A DNA stretch of 64,000 nt from Anaerolineaceae bacterium UBA4775 (GCA_002403205.1 DHHJ01000032.1:7831-71830); one strand, 5' to 3'. Positions 51,365-60,452 are shown, counted from the stretch's first letter. The notes: generated from the letters alone by a model not told the origin. A program made the numbers and translations.

Positions 51365-52486
51365 ATGGCAAAACGTGATTATTATGAAGTACTGGGTGTG
51401 CCGCGCGGCGCCAATGAAGACGAGCTAAAATCGGCTTTCAGGCGCCTGGCGCGCCAGTACCATCCGGATGTCAGCAGCGAACCGGATGCAGAGGAAAAAT
51501 TCAAAGAGATCAACGAGGCGTATGCCGTCCTTTCGGACAACGAAAAACGCGCAGCCTATGACCGCTACGGCCATGCGGGTGTCAACACCCAGGGCATGCC
51601 CGATTTCACCAATATTGACCTCTCAGACATCCTGGAAGGCCTGTTTGGGTTTGGCGGCTTTGGCGGGATGGGCGGGCGGCGTGTCCGCAATGCGCCCCGC
51701 CGCGGCGCCGACCTCTCCAGCCGGGTAAAGATCAGCTTTGAAGAGGCGGCTTTCGGCGTCGAAAAGGAAATCCAGATCACCCGTGATGAAGAATGCCAGA
51801 CCTGCCAGGGCTCAGGTGCCAAACCGGGTACCACGCCCCATACCTGCCCCCAATGCAATGGCCAGGGTGAAGTGCGCCAGGTTCATCAAACCTTGCTGGG
51901 CTCCATGGTCCAGGTGGTCACCTGCCCGCGCTGCAACGGCTCTGGTGAGATCATCGACACCCCCTGCGAAACCTGCAACGGCCGCGGGCTGGAACGCAAG
52001 ACCATCACCAAGCTGGTCTCCATTCCGCCAGGGGTTTCCAATGGTGTCCAAATCCGCCTGGCTGGTGAGGGCCAGCCCGGCATCAATGGCGGGCCTCACG
52101 GCAATTTTTACCTTGAAATTGAAGTTGAGAACCACGCCTTCTTCCACCGCAAGGGTGATGACATCCTGCTCGACCTCGATATCAACATCGCCCAGGCTGT
52201 ATTGGGTGATGAGATTCGCATCCCATCCCTGAACGGCGATGTCGAATTGCGCATCCCGCCGGGCACTCAACCCGGCAAGACCTTCCGCTTGCGCGGGAAA
52301 GGCATTCCGCACCTGCGAGGCTCCGGCACAGGTGACCAGCTGGTCACCGTCTCAGTGCAAATCCCCACCCGGTTGACGACGGAGCAGCGCGAGATGTTCG
52401 AAAAATTAGCCGAAACCATGGACCCGGACATCAAAATCCAGGATCAATCCTTCTTTGATAAACTCCGCGAGGTGTTTGGTGGCTAA
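51365..52486 (+). CDS. dnaJ: co-chaperone DnaJ
   Basis: A 373-residue type I J-protein. The J domain (1-70) contains the HPD motif in YHPDVSSEPD. A Gly/Phe-rich region (about 75-105, LFGFGGFGGMGG) follows, then the zinc domain with four CXXCXGXG repeats (CQTCQGSG, CPQCNGQG, CPRCNGSG, CETCNGRG) and C-terminal substrate domains. It stimulates DnaK ATPase. No strong ribosome-binding site is visible before the ATG. Its stop overlaps the GTG start of prmA. Confidence 0.97.
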   Translation: MAKRDYYEVLGVPRGANEDELKSAFRRLARQYHPDVSSEPDAEEKFKEINEAYAVLSDNEKRAAYDRYGHAGVNTQGMPDFTNIDLSDILEGLFGFGGFGGMGGRRVRNAPRRGADLSSRVKISFEEAAFGVEKEIQITRDEECQTCQGSGAKPGTTPHTCPQCNGQGEVRQVHQTLLGSMVQVVTCPRCNGSGEIIDTPCETCNGRGLERKTITKLVSIPPGVSNGVQIRLAGEGQPGINGGPHGNFYLEIEVENHAFFHRKGDDILLDLDINIAQAVLGDEIRIPSLNGDVELRIPPGTQPGKTFRLRGKGIPHLRGSGTGDQLVTVSVQIPTRLTTEQREMFEKLAETMDPDIKIQDQSFFDKLREVFGG

Positions 52487-53420
52487 ATCTGACCCGCAAG
52501 CGCGCTGGATCGAAGTTAAGATCGCATGTAATGGGGAGTTAGCCGAGGCCCTGGCAGAAGTGCTGGGGCGTTTTGTTTCCAATGGCGTCGTGGTTGAAAG
52601 CGAAACCCGCTTTAACCCCAGCACCCAGGAGAATGAACCCACCGGCGGCATGATCGTCTACGGCTATTTACCGGTGGATGACGCCCTGGAAGGCACGCGC
52701 CATCAGCTGGAACAAGCCCTCTGGCACCTGAGCAAGATTAACCCCCTGCCGCCGGCCACTTACCGGCCAGTGCACGACGAAGATTGGATGGCCGCCTGGA
52801 AGGTGCACTACCAGCCCATTAAAATCGGCGAGACCCTGCTGGTGATGCCCGCCTGGAAGTCACCCACGCCTGGGGAATCTCGGCTGGTGGTGCGCATCAA
52901 CCCGGCCATGGCTTTTGGCACCGGCACCCACCCCACTACCCAGCTCTGCCTGCGCCTGCTCGAGCGCCACTTCAGCCCCGGCTGCGACCTGATCGACGTG
53001 GGCTGCGGATCGGGCATCCTCACCATCGCCGCCCTGAAGATGGGGGCCGCCCGTGCCCTGGCCGTGGACGTCGACAGCCAGGCTGTCAAAGCCACCCTCG
53101 AAAACGCCGCCCTGAACAACATCTCGTCTGCCGCCTTGGAGACCGGGAAAGGCTCTGTTGAGGAGATCCTCACTGGACGGTTTGCCATCCAGAACGCGCC
53201 CCTGGTACTGGTCAACATCCTGGCGCCGATCATCGTGCGCCTGTTCGACCAGGGACTGGCCAATTTGGTGACTGAAGGTGGCAGTCTTCTGCTCTCGGGC
53301 ATCCTGGCAGACCAGGAAGCCGAGGTGCGCCAGGCGGCAGAAGCGTCCGGATGTGCCCTGGTCGAGCGCCTGACCGATGAAGATTGGGTCAGCCTGGCAA
53401 TGGCCAAGATCACACAGTAA
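52479..53420 (+). CDS. prmA: ribosomal protein L11 methyltransferase PrmA
   Basis: A 313-residue SAM-dependent methyltransferase. The N-terminal L11-binding part (MAKSDPQARWIEVKIACNGELAEAL) is followed by the Rossmann domain with FGTGTHPTTQLCLRLLER, LIDVGCGSGILTIAALKMGA and LVNILAPIIVRL. The start is taken as GTG at 52479, overlapping the dnaJ stop by eight bases, with GAGGTG upstream. dnaJ-prmA linkage is a common arrangement in heat-shock operons. Confidence 0.92.
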   Translation: MAKSDPQARWIEVKIACNGELAEALAEVLGRFVSNGVVVESETRFNPSTQENEPTGGMIVYGYLPVDDALEGTRHQLEQALWHLSKINPLPPATYRPVHDEDWMAAWKVHYQPIKIGETLLVMPAWKSPTPGESRLVVRINPAMAFGTGTHPTTQLCLRLLERHFSPGCDLIDVGCGSGILTIAALKMGAARALAVDVDSQAVKATLENAALNNISSAALETGKGSVEEILTGRFAIQNAPLVLVNILAPIIVRLFDQGLANLVTEGGSLLLSGILADQEAEVRQAAEASGCALVERLTDEDWVSLAMAKITQ

Positions 53421-53479
53421 TCACGCGCACACTATCCAAAGGCGCCCAACAGCAGCGCCTGCACCAAAGGGATCATCTG

Positions 53480-53941
53480 ATGAAAAACAAAACCCCAACC
53501 TGGATCAAGTTTCTCACCGCTTATTATGGTCTCCTGCAAAGCCTGCACCTGGCAGCCCTGATCCGGGCAGGCCTGATCATGCTCCTGCAAGGCCGATTTC
53601 CCTTCCCCATTTTGCCACCCCCCGGCGGCTGGGACGGCCAGACCCTGCCTTTCCTGATCGGCTTGGGTGCTACGGACGTGGTTGGCATTGCCCTGGGGAT
53701 CACCTTTGCTTATCGGTCGCTGTTCACAGGCGGACACTACCTCCGCCTGGGTGTGATCTCCCTGACGATCTTCATCACCGGTGCGATTGTTTTCGCGGTT
53801 GGCACCTTTTCCAGCGGCGCCTGGGGTGCCCATCCTGTTGGGTATGGGGTCATGGTCCCCCTGTTTGCGCCTGTCCCGTTGCTGTATGTCTGGCTGCTCA
53901 GGTCAAACCTGGCGCCAAAACCCAACCAGAAGCGTGATTGA
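53480..53941 (+). CDS. hypothetical membrane protein, 153 aa
   Basis: Four hydrophobic segments (about residues 8-32, 55-78, 88-110 and 116-136) with a short basic C-terminal tail; likely a four-helix inner-membrane protein. The start at 53480 has AAAGG about ten bases before it. It is encoded after prmA on the same strand, 60 bases away. The family is not recognised. Confidence 0.65.
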   Translation: MKNKTPTWIKFLTAYYGLLQSLHLAALIRAGLIMLLQGRFPFPILPPPGGWDGQTLPFLIGLGATDVVGIALGITFAYRSLFTGGHYLRLGVISLTIFITGAIVFAVGTFSSGAWGAHPVGYGVMVPLFAPVPLLYVWLLRSNLAPKPNQKRD

Positions 53942-53989
53942 GCGACATTGAACACCAATTTTTAACCATTACAAGACCACTGAACACTG

Positions 53990-54643
53990 ATGAAAACACG
54001 TGCTGATCAAAATCACTACGAAAAGGTCCGCTGCCTGCTGTTCGACCTTGACAACACCCTCTATCCTTATAATACCGGCCTGACCGATCACCTCCGAACG
54101 CGCATCATGCAGTTCTTGGTCGAGATGATGGACATCAGCCTCGAAGAAGCCTCCGCATTGAGGCAACGCCTGTTCACCCAGTACGGTACCACCCTCAGGG
54201 GACTGCAAATCGAGCACAAAGTTGAGATGAAACGATACCTGGACTTTATTCACGATCTCCCACTCGCAGAATGTCTCTCCCCGGACCCCGAACTCGACCA
54301 TATGCTGCGATCACTGCCCCACCGCAAGGTGATCTTCACCAATGCCGATCGTGACCATGCCCAGCGCGTCACCGAGATTTTGGGCATCCAGCGGCACTTC
54401 GACCAGATCGTTGATATCTACGACATCTTCCCGTATTGCAAACCTGAGATCGAAGCATTCCACAAAGCGCTGGCCCTGATCGATGAAGACCCCAAAGCCT
54501 GCCTGATGGCCGACGATATGGTAGAAAACCTGGTCGCCGCACAATCCCTCGGCATCAAGACCGTCTCTGTCGGCAAGCACCAGCACGATGGCAGCCCCCA
54601 CATCCCCGACATCAAAGCCCTCGGTCGCCTGTTCTCCAGCTAA
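53990..54643 (+). CDS. HAD-family pyrimidine 5'-nucleotidase-like hydrolase
   Basis: A 217-residue haloacid dehalogenase-superfamily hydrolase. Motif I is LLFDLDNTLYPYNTGL (the nucleophile Asp, then DNTLY typical of SDT1-like pyrimidine 5'-nucleotidases), motif II is VIFTNADRDHA, and motif IV lies in CLMADDMVENLVAAQSLGIKTVSVG. Likely substrates are UMP/CMP or related mononucleotides. No clear ribosome-binding site is visible; a coupled or leaderless start is possible. Confidence 0.88.
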   Translation: MKTRADQNHYEKVRCLLFDLDNTLYPYNTGLTDHLRTRIMQFLVEMMDISLEEASALRQRLFTQYGTTLRGLQIEHKVEMKRYLDFIHDLPLAECLSPDPELDHMLRSLPHRKVIFTNADRDHAQRVTEILGIQRHFDQIVDIYDIFPYCKPEIEAFHKALALIDEDPKACLMADDMVENLVAAQSLGIKTVSVGKHQHDGSPHIPDIKALGRLFSS

Positions 54644-54844
54644 AGCGCTCTATTCCACAAAATACTTAGCATTTGTAATAATCACACAGGTCAATCCTTT
54701 TTCCTGCTCCCTAAGACCTACTTCCCAATACCTCATACGCACTTCCTCTCACCAAATTTCCTTTTCTCATTCACGTCTGGCAAATTATCATGTAAAATAG
54801 TTAATAACCGGTTAATTCTTCTTATTCCACCTTGGAGGACAATT

Positions 54845-54928
54845 ATGGCAAAACAAGATAAAGAGAAAAAGGGCAAGCAGGAAAAGAAAGAAAAAAATGG
54901 CAAGAAAGACAAAAAAAAGAAAAAATAA
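54845..54928 (+). CDS. lysine-rich 27-residue leader ORF overlapping ppk2
   Basis: ATG at 54845 follows GGAGG (54834-54838). It encodes MAKQDKEKKGKQEKKEKNGK and further lysines, ending at TAA 54926-54928 after an A8-G-A6 run (54911-54925). The ppk2 ATG at 54897 lies inside it in another frame. This ORF has the only good ribosome-binding site. Loss of one A in the run (by RNA-polymerase slippage or a +1 ribosomal shift) would fuse it to PPK2 and lengthen the basic N-terminus. Confidence 0.6.
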   Translation: MAKQDKEKKGKQEKKEKNGKKDKKKKK

Positions 54929-55877
54929 GCCAGTCAAGGACCCTCAAAAAGGTAAGAAAAAAGACAGCCACGAACCCATAGCCCCCAACGATCCCGAAGA
55001 TTCGGTCACAGGAGCCGCGCTTGAAGAGCTGACTGACGAGACGGCCAGCGAATGGGCGGATTCCTTCGCGCCCGGGGATATCACCCCAGAGAAGCAGACA
55101 CCAGAGCTGACCAAGAAGCGCTACGAAAAAGAGCTCCGCAGGCTCCAAATCGAACTGGTCAAGCTCCAGGAATGGGTCAAGCTCAAGGGTCTTAAGGTTG
55201 TGGTGATCTTTGAGGGTCGTGATGCGGCTGGCAAGGGCGGCGTGATCAAACGCATCACCCAGTGCCTGAACCCCCGGGTGGCGCGTGTGGTTGCCCTGGG
55301 CGTCCCCACAGAGCGCGAAAAAACCCAGTGGTACTTCCAGCGCTATATCCCCTACCTCCCTGCGGCAGGCGAGATCGTCCTGTTCGATCGCAGCTGGTAC
55401 AACCGCGCCGGGGTAGAACGCGTGATGGGCTTCTGCACCGATGAAGAGTACTGGGAATTCATGCGGACCTGCCCGGAATTTGAGCGCATGCTCGTCCGTT
55501 CTGGCATCATTTTGATCAAGTACTGGTTTTCGGTCAGCGACACAGAGCAAGAAAAGCGCTTCATCGCCCGCATTGAAGACCGCACCAAGCGCTGGAAGCT
55601 GAGCCCGATGGATGTCGAAGCCCGCAGCCGTTGGGTCGAGTATTCCAGGGCGAAAGACGTGATGATGAAGTACACCGACATCAAACAAGCGCCCTGGTAC
55701 GTGGTCAATGCCGACAACAAACCCAAAGCCCGGCTGAACTGCATTGCGCACCTGCTCAGCCAGATCCCCTACGAAGACCTGACACCCGACCGCATCGAAC
55801 TGCCCCCGCGGCAATCGAATCATGGTTATGTCAGGCCGCCTTTTGAGGATCAGACTTTTGTTCCTGAGGTCTACTGA
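54897..55877 (+). CDS. ppk2: polyphosphate kinase 2 (PPK2)
   Basis: A 326-residue enzyme that transfers phosphate between polyphosphate and nucleotides. Walker A is FEGRDAAGKGGVIKR (near residues 103-117); further motifs are ALGVPTEREKTQWYFQRYIPYLPAAGEIVLFDRSWYNRAGVERVMGF (with Walker B FDRSWYNR) and a lid region KYWFSVSDTEQEKRF. The N-terminal ~90 residues are basic then acidic and disordered. The ATG at 54897 has no ribosome-binding site of its own and lies inside a lysine-rich leader ORF with a strong one, so translation may depend on coupling or frameshifting. Confidence 0.93.
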   Translation: MARKTKKRKNKPVKDPQKGKKKDSHEPIAPNDPEDSVTGAALEELTDETASEWADSFAPGDITPEKQTPELTKKRYEKELRRLQIELVKLQEWVKLKGLKVVVIFEGRDAAGKGGVIKRITQCLNPRVARVVALGVPTEREKTQWYFQRYIPYLPAAGEIVLFDRSWYNRAGVERVMGFCTDEEYWEFMRTCPEFERMLVRSGIILIKYWFSVSDTEQEKRFIARIEDRTKRWKLSPMDVEARSRWVEYSRAKDVMMKYTDIKQAPWYVVNADNKPKARLNCIAHLLSQIPYEDLTPDRIELPPRQSNHGYVRPPFEDQTFVPEVY

Positions 55878-55950
55878 CCCCACCCTGATCTAAATAACCT
55901 CAACCCCCAATGGAGATTGATTTCAATCGAGCCGTTGTGGTAGGTTCACT

Positions 55951-57213
55951 ATGCCTATAACCAACCCCCTACTCAACACCATCCGTTCCCTGGCCGGGTC
56001 GCTCTATGCCGACCTTGTGGCGCTCAGGCGTGACCTGCACCGGCACCCTGATCTTTCTGGCCAGGAAGCCCGCACAGCCTTCCGCCTGGCGAACACATTA
56101 AGCAGCTTGGGGCTTGACCTCCACATGGGCCTTGACGGGCGGGGCCTGTGGGCAGACCTGGTCACCGACCCGGCCAGGCCCACCGTAGCCTTGCGCGTCG
56201 ATACGGATGCCTTACCGATCCACGAGCTCAACCGTGTGCCCTACCGCTCAACAGTCCCGGGTGTGATGCACGCCTGCGGGCACGATGTCCACGCGGCGAT
56301 TGGGGTCGGTGTGGCCGCACTGCTCTCCCAAATGCGCGCAGATCTGCCGGGTAATGTGCGCATCATCTTCCAGCCCGAAGAGGAGGAGATCACCGGGGCT
56401 GTGCGCATGCTGCGCGCAGGCGCCCTTGCCAACCCCACCCCGCAAGCGATCTTTGGCTTGCACGTCGCCCCCCTACCTGTTGGCCAGATCGACTGGACTG
56501 ACGGCCTGTTCCTGGCCGGTTTTGAGCACTACCTGGTCAACATCACCCCCGAAAAAGGGTATTATCGCCCGCCAGCCTACCTGGATGCCGTCGCCCGGCG
56601 GTGCTGCCATGCCATTCTGCGGCTCAACCGATGGCACCTGCCGGAAACCTGGCCAGAGATGCAAGCCTTTTGGTCCCTGATGCACCAGGGTGATAAAGGC
56701 CTCAAGAAGTTCACCGTCTACGATGCCTCCCTGAACGACGAAGATCCGGATGCCTGGCACGGGCAGTTTGGGCTGGGGATCAAAGCGGCAGACGCGCATC
56801 TGCGCATCGCTGCCCTGGGCAGGGTGCGCGCCGCGCTCAACCCGGTTTGCCTGGGCACCCACACCCGTTTCTCGCTGGAACCGATGGGTGCGATGATCGA
56901 CATGCGCAACAACCCGCACCTGGTGCGGTCAACCCTGCCCGCGCTCGAAAAAGCCCTGGGTGCAGAGCATGTTTGTCACTTCAGCGCCGCTTTTCCTTTT
57001 AACTGCGAGGATTTCGCTTACTACACGAAGCGTGTGCCGGGGGCCATGTACTGGCTGGGGGGCGCCAACCCGGCACAGGGTAAATACGCCCTGCTTCACA
57101 CCCCCGATTTTGACGTCGACGAACGCTGCATCGAAGCCGGGACAATCGCAATGGCGGCCTTACTGTTCAGCAGTTTGACCGCAGTTGCCCAACCATCTGC
57201 TCGCAGCGTATAA
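55951..57213 (+). CDS. M20D family amidohydrolase
   Basis: A 420-residue metal-dependent amidohydrolase. It shows LRRDLHRHPDLSGQEARTA, LRVDTDALPI, MHACGHDVHAAIGVGVAALL, IIFQPEEEEITGAVRML (catalytic Glu pair) and IFGLHVAPLPVGQI, the complete set of M20D motifs found in N-acyl-amino-acid and indole-acetyl amide hydrolases. There is a longer insert around 190-290 than in typical members. Cytoplasmic. No strong ribosome-binding site is visible directly before the ATG. Confidence 0.9.
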   Translation: MPITNPLLNTIRSLAGSLYADLVALRRDLHRHPDLSGQEARTAFRLANTLSSLGLDLHMGLDGRGLWADLVTDPARPTVALRVDTDALPIHELNRVPYRSTVPGVMHACGHDVHAAIGVGVAALLSQMRADLPGNVRIIFQPEEEEITGAVRMLRAGALANPTPQAIFGLHVAPLPVGQIDWTDGLFLAGFEHYLVNITPEKGYYRPPAYLDAVARRCCHAILRLNRWHLPETWPEMQAFWSLMHQGDKGLKKFTVYDASLNDEDPDAWHGQFGLGIKAADAHLRIAALGRVRAALNPVCLGTHTRFSLEPMGAMIDMRNNPHLVRSTLPALEKALGAEHVCHFSAAFPFNCEDFAYYTKRVPGAMYWLGGANPAQGKYALLHTPDFDVDERCIEAGTIAMAALLFSSLTAVAQPSARSV

Positions 57214-57347
57214 CCTTCCACATTCCTACCATTTGTTAATAAATTTGTGGTAAATTTCATGAAATATACACTGCACACCATCCAGGGCATCGCTTCCTGG
57301 GTGCCCGGATTTACTGCAAGCAGGCCAGCGCTTGCAAGGAGAATGAC

Positions 57348-58667
57348 ATGCAATCTAAAGGACTTCGAACCTGTTTAACTGTGGTGGTTGGGATCATCAT
57401 CTTGGTCACCGTTTTTGGGGCAGGCCTCGGCGCGGGCTATTTTCTACCCCGCCTGTTGACCCCTGTGCCCGTTTCTGGGCCGGTGAGCTGCCCTCCCTGC
57501 CCCGAGGTGATCGTCCCCACTGAAGAGGGTGAAGCCCCTGTCATCATCCAACCGACGCAGTGCCCCCCCTGTCCATATGTGGATGCCCAGGGTGACACAC
57601 CCCCGGAATACGAAAACCTGTTCGCCCCCTTTTGGGAGACCTGGGACATCATCCACGAGCAATACGTTGACCAGCCCGTTGACGACCTGGCCCTGATGCG
57701 CGGCGCCATCAAAGGCATGCTGGAGGCGCTGGGCGACCGGCACACCTCGTACATGACACCGGAGGAGTTCAGCCAGGCCAACGAAGCCCTCGAAGGCGAA
57801 TATGAAGGGATCGGCGCCTGGGTCGATATCACCGGCGATTATGTCGAGATCATCAGCCCCATGCGCGGCTCGCCTGCAGCCGAAGCCGGCCTGCAGCCCA
57901 ACGATGTCATCAGCGGGATTAATGGTGAGGACATGACAGGTGTGCCCGGCGACCTCGTCCTCAGGCAAATTCTCGGGCCAGCCGGCACCGATGTGACCCT
58001 GACCATCCGCCGTGGCGATGAGATTTTCGATGTCACCATCACCCGGGCGACGATTGTCGTACCAACCGTTGAATATGAAATGCTGGAAGATAACATGGCT
58101 TATATCGGCCTGTACAACTACGGTGAGAGAAGCACAGAGCAATTGCGCAGCGCCCTCCAGGAACTGCTTTCGCAAGACCCAGACGGCTTGATCTTCGACC
58201 TGCGCGGCAACGGCGGTGGATTTCTTAACACGGCCATCCAGGTCGTTTCGGAATTTATCAGCGATGGTGTGGTCATGTTCGAACAATACGGCGATGGCGA
58301 AACCTTTACCTACGAAGCCATACCCGGCGGTTTGGCTACCGAGATTCCCCTGGTCGTGCTGGTCGATGAAGGCACAGCCTCCGCCTCCGAAATTACTGCA
58401 GGTGCCATCCAGGACCGCGGCCGGGGCCCCTTGGTAGGCGTGACCACCTTTGGTAAAGGTTCCGTTCAAAGCTGGGTCACCCTGCAAAACGGTGCTGGCG
58501 GTGTGCGCGTCACCATTGCGCGCTGGCTAACACCCAATGGGCGCCAGATCAGCGAAGTTGGCCTCGAGCCAGAATACATCGTTGAAATGACCCCGGAGGA
58601 CTTTGCCGAAGGGCGCGACCCCCAATTGGAGAAAGCCATCGAAGTTCTCAAAGAATTGATCGAGTAA
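57348..58667 (+). CDS. S41 family C-terminal processing protease (Ctp-like)
   Basis: A 439-residue secreted or membrane-anchored serine protease. The N-terminal signal/anchor helix lies at residues about 6-32, followed by a Cys/Pro-rich stretch. A PDZ domain (about 150-225, GIGAWVDITGDYVEIISPMRGSPAAEAGLQPNDVISGING) precedes the catalytic domain, with LIFDLRGNGGGFLNTAI and VVLVDEGTASASEITAGAIQDRGRGPLVGVTTFGKGSVQ (Ser nucleophile after TAS, then Lys). It degrades or trims extracytoplasmic proteins. GGAG precedes the ATG. Confidence 0.93.
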   Translation: MQSKGLRTCLTVVVGIIILVTVFGAGLGAGYFLPRLLTPVPVSGPVSCPPCPEVIVPTEEGEAPVIIQPTQCPPCPYVDAQGDTPPEYENLFAPFWETWDIIHEQYVDQPVDDLALMRGAIKGMLEALGDRHTSYMTPEEFSQANEALEGEYEGIGAWVDITGDYVEIISPMRGSPAAEAGLQPNDVISGINGEDMTGVPGDLVLRQILGPAGTDVTLTIRRGDEIFDVTITRATIVVPTVEYEMLEDNMAYIGLYNYGERSTEQLRSALQELLSQDPDGLIFDLRGNGGGFLNTAIQVVSEFISDGVVMFEQYGDGETFTYEAIPGGLATEIPLVVLVDEGTASASEITAGAIQDRGRGPLVGVTTFGKGSVQSWVTLQNGAGGVRVTIARWLTPNGRQISEVGLEPEYIVEMTPEDFAEGRDPQLEKAIEVLKELIE

Positions 58668-58694
58668 ATATCCACAATCAGAAAGGTGATTCTA

Positions 58695-59393
58695 ATGTTT
58701 CCAATTTTTAACCTCAACTATTTGATCTACATGCTGCCAGCCCTGTTGCTGGGATTGATTGCCCAGCTGTATGTCAACAGCAGGTATTCCCGCTGGAGCA
58801 AGGTGCAAAACCGAGCCGGAATGACCGGCTCACAGGTGGCCCAGCGGCTGATGGAAAGACACGGCATGTACAACTTAACACTCAAGGGAACACCCGGCCA
58901 GCTAACCGATCATTACGACCCCCGCAGCAAAACCCTGGCTCTCTCGCAGGATATTGCCGCGCGCCCAAGCGTGGCGGCCATGGCCATCACTGCCCACGAG
59001 ATGGGACATGCCCAGCAGGATAAGGACAACTACGGCCCCATGCGGTTACGCTCTGCCCTGGTGCCCGTGGTCAACATTGGCACCAACCTGGGTTGGATCT
59101 TCATCATGTTGGGGCTGCTCCTGCAGATCGGCGAATTAGCCTGGGTAGGCGTGATCGCCTTCTCGGCTGGCGTGGTCTTCTCAGTCGCCACCTTGCCGGT
59201 GGAGCTGAACGCCTCTCGCCGGGCCCGAGCCATGCTCAAAAGCAGCGGGATGATCGTGACCCAGGAAGAGGAACAGGGCGTCAAACAGGTGTTGAATGCA
59301 GCCGCACTCACCTACGTCGCTGCGATCATCACCTCCCTGATGCAGCTGCTGTATTTCGTCTCCCTCGCAGGTGGCCGAGGCCGCCGCAGGTAA
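58695..59393 (+). CDS. YugP-like zinc-dependent protease
   Basis: A 232-residue membrane metalloprotease of the YugP family. It starts with a transmembrane helix (LIYMLPALLLGLIAQLYV), and the gluzincin motif AITAHEMGHAQQD lies near residue 100. Two more membrane helices follow (GTNLGWIFIMLGLLLQIGEL, VGVIAFSAGVVFSVATLP), with the NASRRARAML motif typical of the family after them. AAAGGTG precedes the ATG. Function of the family is not well defined. Confidence 0.88.
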   Translation: MFPIFNLNYLIYMLPALLLGLIAQLYVNSRYSRWSKVQNRAGMTGSQVAQRLMERHGMYNLTLKGTPGQLTDHYDPRSKTLALSQDIAARPSVAAMAITAHEMGHAQQDKDNYGPMRLRSALVPVVNIGTNLGWIFIMLGLLLQIGELAWVGVIAFSAGVVFSVATLPVELNASRRARAMLKSSGMIVTQEEEQGVKQVLNAAALTYVAAIITSLMQLLYFVSLAGGRGRRR

Positions 59394-59401
59394 GGACGGG
59401 A

Positions 59402-59470
59402 TGGTGAGTGGGGAATAGGGCATGGTGAGTGGGGAATAGTGAATGATAGACAATGAATGGTGAGATATAG
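59402..59470. repeat. GGTGAGT/GGGGAAT degenerate repeat
   Basis: Imperfect tandem units such as GGTGAGTGGGGAATAG occur twice and related ones follow, between the YugP-like gene and the protease remnant. It belongs to the same low-complexity type as at 5800-5836. Confidence 0.7.
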
Positions 59471-59503
59471 ATCCTGAGTGGGAAACCCCAAGACAACACA
59501 AAA

Positions 59504-59533
59504 GGGGCTGTCCTCTACTTTTGGGACAGCCCC
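59504..59533 (-). terminator. hairpin GGGGCTGTCC/GGACAGCCCC at the end of the protease remnant
   Basis: A perfect 10-bp stem with a 10-base loop, followed on the minus strand by TTTTGTG. The stop codon of the S1C remnant lies in its loop, so the hairpin has supplied the last residues of that frame. Confidence 0.75.
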
Positions 59534-60060
59534 ACACCAATGATCTCCCCCCGCGGCGTGGCAGCCAACCCGCCGCTGTTGCCACCAGCAATCGTCGCCG
59601 AGGTGTTGATGAAGGCCCGGTTGCCATACGGCACTTCTGAGGTGAAACCGCTTACCTCCCCCCGGGTGAGGGTGATCATCTCACCGCCGATCCCCGGGTA
59701 ACCCAGGATGATGATCGGGTCTCCCAGCTGGAGCGATTCAGCCTGCCCAATTTTCACCGGCTCGATCCCCAGCGCACCGAAGTTGACCGGGGCACCGTCG
59801 AGGTCGCTGCGCACCTTGATGACCGCCAGATCCAGCCGGGCATCGGCCTGGACCACATCGGCAAAGAACATCGGCCCAGGCGGCTGGTCCTGCTCCGTGG
59901 TGATCGCCACCACCAGGTCCTCAACTTCATAAAAGCGGTCCGACAGCACCACGTGCGCGTTGGTCAGGATCAACCCGTCCTCCGAAATGACCGTCCCCGA
60001 CCCCGTCCAGCCTTGCACGAATTGGCCGTCAAGGTTGATGACGACCACGCTCTGCACCAC
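59515..60060 (-). pseudogene. truncated S1C (HtrA-like) serine protease
   Basis: About 181 residues of a trypsin-like protease domain with the full triad region: His in LILTNAHVV, Asp in ARLDLAVIKV and Ser in ATIAGGNSGGLAATPRGE. The frame begins abruptly: the codon a few positions upstream of the GTG at 60060 is TGA, no ribosome-binding site exists, and the usual signal/membrane anchor is missing. At the other end it stops within a hairpin repeat soon after the Ser motif, without the C-terminal beta strands or PDZ domain. It is likely a decayed gene, though expression of the fragment cannot be excluded. Confidence 0.65.
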
Positions 60061-60452
60061 TGACCATCAACGGCGCAGGCGACCTTGACCTGCAATCCTT
60101 CGAGACCGAATCCCTCGAACTTTCGGTCAATGGCGCAAGAACCATTGAGATTGAGGATTTGTCGGCCGGGAAGCTCTCGGTCAACATGGCCGGCGCGGGC
60201 TCAGTCTCGGTCAGCGGGGTGGCTGTTGAAGAGGCGGTTTCCATCGACGGTGCCGGGAATTACCGCGCAGGCAATCTGCAATCCACTAACACCCTCATCG
60301 AGATCAACGGCCTGGGCACCGGTGTCGTGTGGGCCATTGAGACTCTCATTGTTAACATCACCGGCGCCAGTTCCGTCAGTTACTACGGATCGCCCGAACT
60401 CACCCAGCAGATCACTGGCCTGGGTAATGTCCAGCGCCTGGGTGATAAATAA
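60060..60452 (+). pseudogene. 5'-truncated DUF2807 (GIN) gene remnant
   Basis: About 130 residues of the C-terminal part of a GIN-domain protein (LTINGAGDLDLQSFE, NMAGAGSVSVSG, ending SSVSYYGSPELTQQITGLGNVQRLGDK), parallel to the ending of the complete gene at 33991-34653. No start codon with ribosome-binding site is visible. The upstream neighbour is the antisense of the S1C remnant starting at the same point, so both were cut at one junction near 60060. Confidence 0.65.
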
